DNA of 20,799 nt from a virus. The stretch is from positions 1-20,799 of the IMG/VR virus record IMGVR_UViG_3300009068_002116, one strand, 5' to 3'. Below the pieces are notes generated by a model. It saw only the letters and a list, made by a program, of their open reading frames with translations, ran no database searches and was not told the DNA's origin. A program made the position numbers and the translations under genes. Shown here piece after piece: positions 8,174-15,056 of this stretch (positions are counted from its first letter, which is position 1; every line of letters begins with the position of its first letter).

Positions 8174-8647
8174 TTAATCTTTAAATTCGTTATCTTCTCT
8201 ATGTCCTACACGCATTGCCATGTTAGCATCAGTTTCTCTTACTTGCACTTTGCAACACCATACACGATCCTTTTCACCATAGTTAGGTAAGAAAATTGTG
8301 TTTATGTATTCATAAAGAAAATCGGCAATGCCCTCACATCCAGTCTTTTCAACTTCTGTAATCTTTGCTAATTTTAATGTGCCTAGATGCAATAGATGTT
8401 CTCGCATTGGATCATCCTGTGCAACTAACAATGTGTGGTCAAACCAGTCTTCAAGTAGACCTTTAAGTGGTTTTAGTCCACCAAAGTCCATACACCAATT
8501 GCGGGCATCTAATGTATCACACTCAAATTCTAAATGGAATGAAAGTGCATATCCATGAATTAAATTGCAATGACTATCTGCACGCCATTGTCTATATGCT
8601 ACGGGACCAATCTGATTATAAGTTTTTGTAGAAATGTATTTTGCCAT
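8174..8647 (-). CDS. queD: QueD-like 6-carboxytetrahydropterin synthase with altered zinc motif
   Basis: Second enzyme of the 7-deazaguanine pathway: turns dihydroneopterin triphosphate (the FolE product) into 6-carboxytetrahydropterin. In its 157 residues the family pattern is clear: WRADSH (H26), then C27, HGY (31-33), DFGGLKP (54-60), DH (70-71), CEG (104-106, where the family usually has a conserved Glu) and VRET (catalytic Glu138). In typical QueD the zinc is held by His in the FsaaH block plus both His of HGH; here the second is Tyr33, and the loop between the first His and the catalytic Cys has collapsed. It may bind metal differently. It has its own promoter and a short hairpin at its ribosome site. 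gp47 and gp46 follow at once. Confidence 0.87.
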   Translation of the reverse strand: MAKYISTKTYNQIGPVAYRQWRADSHCNLIHGYALSFHLEFECDTLDARNWCMDFGGLKPLKGLLEDWFDHTLLVAQDDPMREHLLHLGTLKLAKITEVEKTGCEGIADFLYEYINTIFLPNYGEKDRVWCCKVQVRETDANMAMRVGHREDNEFKD

Positions 8648-8656
8648 GTTTATTCT

Positions 8657-8672
8657 CCTATGTTATCATAGG
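8657..8672 (-). promoter_or_regulatory. Hairpin at the queD ribosome binding site
   Basis: CCTATG and CATAGG form a perfect 6-bp stem with a four-base loop. The minus-strand 3' arm runs straight into the Shine-Dalgarno AGGAG (8654-8658), which lies 6 bases before the queD ATG, so the hairpin covers part of the ribosome site. It could tune queD translation; this is inference from position. Confidence 0.5.
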
Positions 8673-8705
8673 CGGCGGAATTTATAAAGCGGGACGATGC
8701 CGGTA

Positions 8706-8748
8706 GACCGCTATGTGATATATTATATATTACTTAAACATAGCGGTC
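8706..8748 (-). promoter_or_regulatory. 11-bp inverted repeat bracketing the queD promoter (possible operator)
   Basis: GACCGCTATGT (8706-8716) and ACATAGCGGTC (8738-8748) are perfect reverse complements separated by 21 bases. The right arm overlaps the -35 box and the left arm sits at the predicted transcription start, with the -10 between them. The arms are 32 bp apart centre to centre, about three helical turns. This looks like two half-sites for a repressor. The right arm lies inside the end of the glycosyltransferase gene. A hairpin terminator is less likely because no T-run follows. Confidence 0.6.
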
Positions 8749-8750
8749 AA
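8722..8750 (-). promoter_or_regulatory. Sigma70 promoter of queD
   Basis: TTGACC (8745-8750), a 17-bp spacer and TATAAT (8722-8727): 11 of 12 consensus positions. It overlaps the 3' end of the upstream glycosyltransferase gene. The transcript would start near 8715 and probably carries queD, gp47, gp46, def and the small gene after it. Confidence 0.8.
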
Positions 8751-9803
8751 TACATTAGCAGAAAAGAATTTTTCCGTTAAGTACGATGCTTGTTTGCGAA
8801 CGTGATACTTATATTGATCGTGATTATTCATGTATTGAACAATTTTATAACATAAGTCTTGTCGATGCACTTCGTATGCTTCAAATGATTCTGTCCATTC
8901 ACTAGGATATTTGAACATATCATTGTACATTTCCGTATAGGATAAACGATCTGGCACCATAGGAATAGCATCTACAATGGCACCTTCGTAACAACTAATA
9001 CCCAATGTTTCTTGTAGGTTTGCACTAAATACAATCTTAGCACGACCTAGCAGTTTGTGATATTCATGTTTATCTAATTGCGTATCTTGACAAACAACAA
9101 ACTCATATTGAGGTAAATGTTTAGCCAAGTCTCGGAAAATTTCAACTTGTTTTTCTGGTGCAAGTCGATGAGGGAACAAAATTAATTCGCGCTTCGGAGT
9201 TGTATTATAGTTTTCTAATGTGTCAACCATATATTCCATCGGCCAACCTGAGCGAACAATCTTACCTTGTTCAATCATAGTGATCTTCCATTCGTCATCC
9301 ACTGTTTCGCTAAATGTCTCAGCAAACAAATCAATATGAAAATCAGTAGCAAAATAGTTATGGTCAATAGCGTGAAAGAAACTTTGTTCGGCATGTCTCA
9401 CCCAAGGAGCATCTCCAATGAGACGACCTAAAAAGTCTTGAGGATCATAACTGCCAGCGTGCCATAGTGCGTGAATAGTTACAGGAATCTGTAACAGCTC
9501 ACTCATGTATTTTAAATTAATAATGCCAGGATGCCAAGCGTCAGTAAATAGAAAGTGATCACCAGCATTAATGGATCCGCTACAAAACAGGCGACCCATC
9601 TGCTCAACTTGACTAGATTTGTATATATTAGTCCCGCCAAAATTAAGGAAAGCACCAGGGGTAGTAACACTAGGAATATTAGTAGGTCCGCATATAACTT
9701 CAATATCCGCTGTCTTTTTAAGTAATTGGGGTACATGATATTTCCATTGTTCAGTGTATCGTGTGTCTACTGCCTCTAAATCAACAATAAATATTTTAGC
9801 CAT
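8730..9803 (-). CDS. GT-B glycosyltransferase (GT4-like)
   Basis: A 357-residue protein when begun at the ATG at 9803; an upstream in-frame TTG at 9857 would add 18 residues but lies deep in the preceding gene. The C-terminal half has the GT4-type nucleotide-sugar domain: LILFPHRLAPEKQ, then KIVFSANLQETLGISCYEGA, an E-x7-E motif that binds the donor sugar nucleotide. The N-terminal half would bind the acceptor. The substrate cannot be told. It overlaps the preceding small gene by eight bases and sits between dpdA and queD, which invites the idea that it acts on a modified base, but surface glycosylation of virion or host is also possible. Confidence 0.85.
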   Translation of the reverse strand: MAKIFIVDLEAVDTRYTEQWKYHVPQLLKKTADIEVICGPTNIPSVTTPGAFLNFGGTNIYKSSQVEQMGRLFCSGSINAGDHFLFTDAWHPGIINLKYMSELLQIPVTIHALWHAGSYDPQDFLGRLIGDAPWVRHAEQSFFHAIDHNYFATDFHIDLFAETFSETVDDEWKITMIEQGKIVRSGWPMEYMVDTLENYNTTPKRELILFPHRLAPEKQVEIFRDLAKHLPQYEFVVCQDTQLDKHEYHKLLGRAKIVFSANLQETLGISCYEGAIVDAIPMVPDRLSYTEMYNDMFKYPSEWTESFEAYEVHRQDLCYKIVQYMNNHDQYKYHVRKQASYLTEKFFSANVLTAMFK

Positions 9804-10218
9804 GTGTTTGTTCAAAGTGAATTCTGCAACCGTTTTCGCCATCTTCTGATACTTCAATTACATAAGCACGTCCAGGCCATTTTGCAATTAATTTATCATA
9901 TAGATCGTTTGCCATCATTTCACATGATTTATAATCCAATTGTAATGTGCCATCGCTATACCAGCGCTCCATAATTCTTTTTGCTTGAATAAATTCAACA
10001 TCTCGATTGTCATGAAATACTTCCATTTCGACCCGAAAATGGAACATATGCCGATGGCGATCTGCAAGAAAACTTACATCAAGCCAATGATCTTCTGGGA
10101 CTCCAAATCGACGTGTTGCCAATGATGGATCTGTTGCGGCATCGGGGTAACGATGAATGCCTTCTTTCTGAAAGGTAACCCAAATAAAACTACTCTTTTT
10201 AACAATACTAGTATTCAT
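9796..10218 (-). CDS. Unknown His-rich small protein in the 7-deazaguanine block
   Basis: A 140-residue protein, started at the ATG at 10218 with AGGA 7 bases upstream; a TTG at 10236 gives a less likely longer form. I do not recognise it with certainty. It carries FLADRHRHMFHF, a His-dense block followed by alternating beta-type residues (RVEMEVF), then DRDVEFIQAK, SCEMMANDLYDKL and a final beta strand AYVIEVSEDGENGCRIHF. This order of a HxH block, an acidic segment, a helix and a last strand with Glu loosely resembles the T-fold of QueD/6-pyruvoyltetrahydropterin synthases, so a distant second T-fold enzyme is possible. It lies 10 bases after dpdA and overlaps the next glycosyltransferase gene. 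Confidence 0.75.
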   Translation of the reverse strand: MNTSIVKKSSFIWVTFQKEGIHRYPDAATDPSLATRRFGVPEDHWLDVSFLADRHRHMFHFRVEMEVFHDNRDVEFIQAKRIMERWYSDGTLQLDYKSCEMMANDLYDKLIAKWPGRAYVIEVSEDGENGCRIHFEQTHG

Positions 10219-10228
10219 AATATAATCC

Positions 10229-11515
10229 TTATGCAAATAAATTTTCTAATGACATCCGAGGCTGATGGCTTACAGATTCAGATTCCATATATTTACCAAC
10301 GTGCTTTTCCCAATGAGAAAAGTCTCCAATATCTTTAACTTCAAACAATGTAGCATACTCATTTTCGCAACCCTTATCTCTACAAAATCTAAGTAACTCG
10401 TCTTTAGATTCTAATAGGGTTGTAACATCAAGTGTGAAATTATGCACATTTGTCAATATGAAACAAAGACGTGCTTTCATAATGTCAATAAACTTGCCGC
10501 CATTTTCAAGATACTTACCTACAGCAATGTTCATTAATTTATGATATTCTTCTGGAGTATATTCGGTACCACAAACACTATTGATTTCATCTACAACTGT
10601 TCTATAGATGTTAGAATATTCTCTGCCCATTTTTACAGATGAGCCGCCATAACCATGTCGTGTTTTTTTACTATACGAGAAATAAAACAATCCATTATCT
10701 AATGACATTGAATGTGTTGTAGAATCATAAGAGATTTCAATGTTCTCATACATTCCAGTCTGACTAAAAACCATATAGGGAAGCATACGACGCAGTGCGC
10801 CTACCCCTAGAATGTGAAGATGAAATGGTTTCTTAAAGGGCATTACCTTAACATAGAATGCTCGTTTAACATCTTCAAGTTGCCCAGTACCTAGTGCAGC
10901 AGATGCCATTGACACACCGCCGATACGATCATGATATGGTGCAGTGATTTCTTCAAGTAAAATATTTGCCCACTCAGCATAAGTCTCATGACAAGCACCT
11001 TGAATGATTGCGAAAGGTCGACAATCACTTTTCATTTCAATAAACTTTTCAATCTGAGATTTAATATTTTGTCCCGTTTGCTTGGCATAACTAGCAAAAT
11101 TATCTCGGTCAAAATATCTACCCTTAGTATCAAGCTTTGCAGACTTGCCACTTGCATTAGTAATTATTACTGGGATCTCATCAAAGGACATTCCAATGTC
11201 TGCATGGGATGCTTGATTCTCATAAACGCTATTACGAACTTCTGGCGAATTAGGAATGCCACGTGTAATAATTTGCAGACCGCCAGAGTCGGCATGTATA
11301 TTTTTAATCGCGGGTCTAAATTTTTGTAGACGTTTTCCAAATTGTTTTTCAGTAAACCCGTTATACAATAATGAGAACTGATGATTATTCATATTATGAA
11401 CAGTCTTACCAATAAGGTCATTGATCATCTGCAATACTGCAGGATCATTACATTGTTCTGCACCAAGACGTAAGTACGCCGGTCCAGAAATTACATATTC
11501 CATCTGTCTGCTCAT
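10229..11515 (-). CDS. dpdA: DpdA-like DNA 7-deazaguanine transglycosylase (TGT superfamily)
   Basis: A 428-residue member of the tRNA-guanine transglycosylase superfamily. Catalytic landmarks are ADSGGLQ (75-81, with the conserved Asp76), SFDE (110-113), IIQGA (170-174), GGVSMAS (199-205), HILGVGALRRMLPYM (234-248) and SYDSTTHS (262-269), whose Asp264 matches the nucleophile position. The C-terminal CxCxxC...H zinc site of true tRNA enzymes is not seen, which fits DpdA, the branch that exchanges guanine in DNA for preQ0-type bases. With FolE, QueD and QueE nearby, DNA modification against host restriction is the best reading (DpdA systems in phages are established). It overlaps the upstream glycosyltransferase stop by four bases and has a perfect sigma70 promoter about 90 bases upstream. 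Confidence 0.87.
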   Translation of the reverse strand: MSRQMEYVISGPAYLRLGAEQCNDPAVLQMINDLIGKTVHNMNNHQFSLLYNGFTEKQFGKRLQKFRPAIKNIHADSGGLQIITRGIPNSPEVRNSVYENQASHADIGMSFDEIPVIITNASGKSAKLDTKGRYFDRDNFASYAKQTGQNIKSQIEKFIEMKSDCRPFAIIQGACHETYAEWANILLEEITAPYHDRIGGVSMASAALGTGQLEDVKRAFYVKVMPFKKPFHLHILGVGALRRMLPYMVFSQTGMYENIEISYDSTTHSMSLDNGLFYFSYSKKTRHGYGGSSVKMGREYSNIYRTVVDEINSVCGTEYTPEEYHKLMNIAVGKYLENGGKFIDIMKARLCFILTNVHNFTLDVTTLLESKDELLRFCRDKGCENEYATLFEVKDIGDFSHWEKHVGKYMESESVSHQPRMSLENLFA

Positions 11516-12879
11516 TCGAATAAACTTTCTAAAGTGCTTGAGGTATTTTGTTCATTGGGAACAAAATTTTTATCTTTTGATAGATAAGTGTGATTGTCTG
11601 TATAGATTATATTATACTTGTGCTTGTTTGTCAATACAGAACGGACATCATCAATAGATAAATCTTTTCTATTTAGATCAGTTATATACTTTTTGTACTG
11701 AACCGTTTCGTATTCGTTAATTTTTGCTTTGCTAGAATTAGACTTTGTTGGTTTGAACAAATCAAATACATTAAACCATTCTCCAACACCATTTAAGTCC
11801 ATGGTCACTACGCGTTCTAATGCGCCAGTATTGTACCAATCAAACGGGCTTTTGTATTGTTCATACAATTTAAGTATTGTACTACTAACATCTTTTTTAT
11901 CTACGCTAAAAAAATCTGTACCATTAAAGTTTTCTAACCAAGACATTCCTTTAAGTGCAACTGTTGGCATATGTCCAATACATTCATAGAATGCTAAGCC
12001 AAAACTTTCTCGTATTGCGGGATTATAAGCAACTCTAGCAGATGTTATAAAATCAACTTTTTCCTGTCCATATATCTCTGAGCGAATTTCAAATTTAGCA
12101 TTAATTTCCTTTAACGCTGCTTCAAATTTTTTCGCACCAGTATCATTTGTAATAATTTTTGCAGGCAATTTTGTTTCTGCAATCATACGAACAAATTCCT
12201 CAGGATTCTTCCTTGGCTCCCAGCGACCAATCCATAATACACCTTCTCTAGATTTAGTATGAGGAGACAGCAATTCTTTTTCCGTCATTTGTATAGGTGT
12301 ATAGTATGCGTCTTTACCTGACAATTTAATCTCATCAACATTTCTACGTGTTTGTGTGCCAATATAAATGCCGTTTACATCCATCAACTTAATAAAAAAT
12401 TCATTGAAAGAATCTGAGAATTTGCTTTTTTGAGGACTGTCTTCCATAAAGACCAAATTCTCGTGATGCGTATAATATATGACTTGTACTGAATCTTGAA
12501 TAGATAGGGAATAGATTGCGGGAAATGATTCCACGGTGTTACAAATAACTACATCGTATAGATTGTCATTTAGAGCAGTCATAAAACATTCTCTAAAATT
12601 AATCATTTTTTCAAAGTTATATGAATCCTCAAACATAAAAGTTTTGGCGTGTTTACTATAACTAAGTGGCTCTTTAGGTGCAATAACATTAGCACCTTTA
12701 GATTGAAGATATGCACTAAAGTCTTTATTGGATGCCGGTTTATCCAATATAATATCAATTTTTATTCCAATAACAGAACAAGTCTCTACAAAGGATTTTG
12801 CAAATTGTCCGATGCCACCATATGGAATTAAATGCTGATCGCTAATACAAAAAGCAATTCTCCTGTTGTAAATATTCAT
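11512..12879 (-). CDS. GT-B glycosyltransferase (GT4-like)
   Basis: A 455-residue retaining-type glycosyltransferase. The N-terminus has IPYGGIGQFAKSF (about 18-30), a glycine-rich loop typical of GT4 enzymes. The donor domain shows GVLWIGRWEPRKNPEEF and RESFGLAFYECIG, the E-x7-E motif. It is longer than the second GT-B enzyme downstream and does not look like a simple duplicate. It starts one base after the exonuclease gene and overlaps the dpdA start by four bases (ATGA), so it is translationally tied to dpdA. The acceptor is unknown: a modified DNA base or a surface structure are both open. Its last third hides the dpdA promoter. Confidence 0.87.
   Translation of the reverse strand: MNIYNRRIAFCISDQHLIPYGGIGQFAKSFVETCSVIGIKIDIILDKPASNKDFSAYLQSKGANVIAPKEPLSYSKHAKTFMFEDSYNFEKMINFRECFMTALNDNLYDVVICNTVESFPAIYSLSIQDSVQVIYYTHHENLVFMEDSPQKSKFSDSFNEFFIKLMDVNGIYIGTQTRRNVDEIKLSGKDAYYTPIQMTEKELLSPHTKSREGVLWIGRWEPRKNPEEFVRMIAETKLPAKIITNDTGAKKFEAALKEINAKFEIRSEIYGQEKVDFITSARVAYNPAIRESFGLAFYECIGHMPTVALKGMSWLENFNGTDFFSVDKKDVSSTILKLYEQYKSPFDWYNTGALERVVTMDLNGVGEWFNVFDLFKPTKSNSSKAKINEYETVQYKKYITDLNRKDLSIDDVRSVLTNKHKYNIIYTDNHTYLSKDKNFVPNEQNTSSTLESLFE
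11606..11634 (-). promoter_or_regulatory. Perfect sigma70 promoter for dpdA, inside the glycosyltransferase gene
   Basis: TTGACA (11629-11634), a 17-bp spacer and TATAAT (11606-11611), all 12 positions consensus. A second TATAAT at 11611-11616 would leave only 12 bp and is not the functional one. The transcript would start near 11599, leaving a leader of about 84 bases before the dpdA ATG. Confidence 0.8.
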
Positions 12880-12880
12880 A

Positions 12881-13390
12881 TCAATTACCCAAGATTTTAA
12901 TTAAGTGTTTTGTTTGATGCATTGCGTCATCCAATGCATTGTGATATGTTCCTTGCCGTTCATCAGCAGGAATCCATTTGAATAATGCCTTTACAGTTCT
13001 GTAGCAACGATCGTCCCATGGATGCCATGGTGGTTTTCTGCCTGTATTGAAATAAGCATTTCCAAGAATAGTATTATCAAATACTGCACCATTGCCCCAC
13101 AAAGGAAGACTCTTTGGACCAAACCAAATTTCGAATTTGTCTAGTGCTTCTTGTAGTGAGATGTTGTTTTTTGTTAACTCTCGGAATGCTTCTTTGTTTT
13201 GCTTTGACCACCATTCAACAGTATCCTTGGCAATATGCAGGCCTGCTTCTTTGCATGACTTTATATCAATAGTGCAGTAAAACGTATCCAGTATTTTATC
13301 CCCTTCAAATTTTACTGCACCAATGGAACAAATTGCCGCATTTGATCTTGTTGACATTGTCTCCAAATCAACCATTACGTTTATAGTCAT
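12881..13390 (-). CDS. DEDDh 3'-5' exonuclease (Rv2179c-like)
   Basis: A 169-residue exonuclease of the DnaQ-like fold, closest in pattern to the Rv2179c-like 3'-5' exoribonuclease family that many phages carry. The acidic residues are visible: VDLET (D8, E10), AVFDNT (D105) and YHNALDDA (H150, D154), giving the DEDDh set. It is smaller than T4 DexA (227 residues), which is related in motif. The start overlaps the folE stop by four bases (ATGA), so it is co-translated with folE. Its role may be nucleotide recycling or RNA processing; DNA is also possible. Confidence 0.85.
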   Translation of the reverse strand: MTINVMVDLETMSTRSNAAICSIGAVKFEGDKILDTFYCTIDIKSCKEAGLHIAKDTVEWWSKQNKEAFRELTKNNISLQEALDKFEIWFGPKSLPLWGNGAVFDNTILGNAYFNTGRKPPWHPWDDRCYRTVKALFKWIPADERQGTYHNALDDAMHQTKHLIKILGN

Positions 13391-14076
13391 TTTGAACGGG
13401 CGATGCTTAAGAATTCATTTCGTAGTGCAGGATCAGTTTTAAATCCGCCACCTAATTTACTTGTAACTGTAGAGCTACCAGTATCTTCTACGCCTCGGCT
13501 CTTAACACAGTAATGCTGAGCATCAAGCATAACTGCAACATTATCTGTTTCCAAGATAAATTGCAGGGCATGGTAAATTTGTTCTGTCAAGCGTTCTTGA
13601 ATCTGAGGACGCTTGCTAAAGTATTCTACGATACGATTGATTTTACTCAATCCAAGAACTTTATCTTTTGGGACATAAGCAACAGTTGCCAATCCATCAA
13701 TAACTACAAAATGATGTTCACAATTACTTTGGACATTAACATTGCGCTCAACGACCATTTCATTATATTTCATCTTGTTATCAACTGTGGTACATTTAGG
13801 GAATGCGTCATAATCAAGTCCCCAAAAGATTTCATTGACATACATTCGGGCAACACGTTTTGGAGTATCACATAAACTATCATCTTCTAAATCAAGGCCC
13901 AGCACTCGCATAATTTCTGAAAAGTGAGACTCAATTACTTCAATCTTTGTTTTGCGATCAAGATCTAATCGAGTATTAGGATCTAATCGGGTAGGAGTCT
14001 CGACTCCCATTGCAACTAAATGCTGATGAACTTTTTGCCCCAATTCTGGGTCTGTTTTTGTCTTGTTATATGACAT
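13387..14076 (-). CDS. folE: GTP cyclohydrolase I
   Basis: Converts GTP to dihydroneopterin triphosphate, the entry step to both folate and 7-deazaguanines. In 229 residues it shows the zinc ligands Cys119 and His122 in NCEHHF and Cys190 in QHYCVKSRG, plus the conserved [13 protein letters not shown] and [11 protein letters not shown] blocks. The first 40 residues are an extra polar segment with a short [10 protein letters not shown] near-repeat. AAGGA lies upstream of the ATG. In this phage the neighbours queE, queD and dpdA say that the product feeds base modification rather than folate. Confidence 0.96.
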   Translation of the reverse strand: MSYNKTKTDPELGQKVHQHLVAMGVETPTRLDPNTRLDLDRKTKIEVIESHFSEIMRVLGLDLEDDSLCDTPKRVARMYVNEIFWGLDYDAFPKCTTVDNKMKYNEMVVERNVNVQSNCEHHFVVIDGLATVAYVPKDKVLGLSKINRIVEYFSKRPQIQERLTEQIYHALQFILETDNVAVMLDAQHYCVKSRGVEDTGSSTVTSKLGGGFKTDPALRNEFLSIARSK

Positions 14077-14115
14077 TTGAATCCTTCCTTACACGGATAT
14101 GATGATTGAAAATTT

Positions 14116-14133
14116 TGTTACCTTTGTGTAACA
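14116..14133 (-). other. Small hairpin between queE and folE
   Basis: TGTTAC and GTAACA form a 6-bp stem with a six-base loop, 8 bases beyond the queE stop; the minus strand continues AAAATTTT. It may be a weak terminator or a message-end structure. No clear promoter for folE was found after it. Confidence 0.35.
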
Positions 14134-14140
14134 TTATTAT

Positions 14141-14998
14141 TTATGTTCCCCACTCATTCTTAAAAAGTGGTACTTGTAAACGATCGCTATATCGAAGACC
14201 ATTCTTCATTGCCATTTCTGCAACCTTTCGATTGTTCATAGCATAAACGCTTTCGACACCGCCTACCGGCATCAAATAAACAGGACCTTTAAACCCTGCA
14301 GATTTATATAGTTCAATTGCTTCCATTGCTTCTTCAGCATCTTCTTCAGTTGCAACTACAAACTTAAGATAAGTGTATCCAACGTCTTGATATGCTGATA
14401 CAATGTCGGGGCAAATTGCTTCTTCCCATTTTTCGCCGCTGACACTTAATTTTGGACTAACAGAAAATGTTAGTGCATTATATCCTCTGTCTTTACGACC
14501 AAGAGACCAATTAAGAAGAAATTGTCTGAATTCAGATGACAATGCCTGTGTACCATTTGTTTCAAACGTAATCTCTTTTAAAGATTTCATTTTTTCATTA
14601 TCTAGAAGATCTGGATACGATCGTTGCCAACCAAGTAATGGTTCGCCGCCCGTTATTACAAGATGTTCGTCTTCCCATTTCTTGTACGGAAGTATATCCA
14701 TAATTGTATCGGCAATGTTATCAGTATCAAGTACAGGGCTAAGATGCTTAAAACGAGGATCCCAGCTAGCGTAAGAATCGCACCCTGTACTAACAAGAGG
14801 CAAATCTTTATAGGAAAGAAACTTACGTACGTCAGCCGCGATATAATCAACTTCATTGCTAAATTCCCCTTTTGGCATTCCAAATCCACTACAAGTGAAG
14901 TTACAACCAAATGTACGAAGAAAAACACTAGGTACGCCCATGTAGCGGCCTTCACCTTGTATACTATAAAACAATTCTGCAACTTTAAGCTTTGCCAT
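14141..14998 (-). CDS. queE: QueE-like radical SAM 7-carboxy-7-deazaguanine synthase with split cysteine motif
   Basis: Converts 6-carboxytetrahydropterin to 7-carboxy-7-deazaguanine by radical SAM chemistry. In 285 residues from the ATG at 14998 (GGAG 5 bases upstream; the TTG before it is not needed) the hallmarks are SIQGEG (about 12-17), VFLRTFGCNFTC and TGGEPLLGW (SAM-binding GGEP). Normal family members hold the iron-sulphur cluster with CxxxCxxC. Here only CNFTC (Cys32, Cys36) is present, and the third Cys appears about 37 residues later in TGCDSYASW (Cys73), a segment that looks like the canonical CDSxxTW ending. So about 34 extra residues seem inserted in the cluster loop. The gene has its own sigma70 promoter overlapping the gp55 end. 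Confidence 0.88.
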   Translation of the reverse strand: MAKLKVAELFYSIQGEGRYMGVPSVFLRTFGCNFTCSGFGMPKGEFSNEVDYIAADVRKFLSYKDLPLVSTGCDSYASWDPRFKHLSPVLDTDNIADTIMDILPYKKWEDEHLVITGGEPLLGWQRSYPDLLDNEKMKSLKEITFETNGTQALSSEFRQFLLNWSLGRKDRGYNALTFSVSPKLSVSGEKWEEAICPDIVSAYQDVGYTYLKFVVATEEDAEEAMEAIELYKSAGFKGPVYLMPVGGVESVYAMNNRKVAEMAMKNGLRYSDRLQVPLFKNEWGT

Positions 14999-15026
14999 CA
15001 AGACTCCAATAATTTAATTAACACTT

Positions 15027-15056
15027 ATTATATAGTAAATTAGTCATCCATGTCAA
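15027..15056 (-). promoter_or_regulatory. Sigma70 promoter of queE
   Basis: TTGACA (15051-15056), an 18-bp spacer and TATAAT (15027-15032). The -35 box lies inside the last codons of gp55. The transcript would start near 15020 and could carry queE, folE, the exonuclease and the first GT-B gene. Confidence 0.8.

Noticed and set aside
8679-8686. Late-promoter-like TATAAATT upstream of queD
   Set aside because: Seven of eight bases match, but the last conserved base differs and a near-perfect sigma70 promoter already serves queD. It could be a weak late start, so it is only noted.
8648-8712. preQ1 riboswitch in the queD leader
   Set aside because: The short stem and A-rich pseudoknot tail typical of preQ1-I could not be laid out on this sequence; only generic hairpins are present.
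9804-9857. TTG start at 9857 adding 18 residues to the GT-B glycosyltransferase
   Set aside because: It would overlap the preceding gene by 62 bases, while the ATG at 9803 begins exactly where the recognisable MAKIFIVDLEA strand begins.
10219-10236. TTG start at 10236 for the His-dense protein
   Set aside because: The ATG at 10218 has AGGA at a good distance and follows the dpdA stop by 10 bases.
13962-13996. Short direct repeat (gatctaatcg) in folE
   Set aside because: It encodes the [10 protein letters not shown] near-repeat in the N-terminal extension of FolE and is too short and isolated to suggest an element of its own.
14138-14145. CATAAATA overlapping the queE stop as a late promoter for folE
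   Set aside because: The first base deviates from the consensus, distance to the ATG is about 60 bases, and the same 8-mer also occurs by chance inside gp55.
14999-15001. TTG start for queE one codon before the ATG
   Set aside because: The adjacent ATG at 14998 has a better start codon and GGAG at proper spacing.
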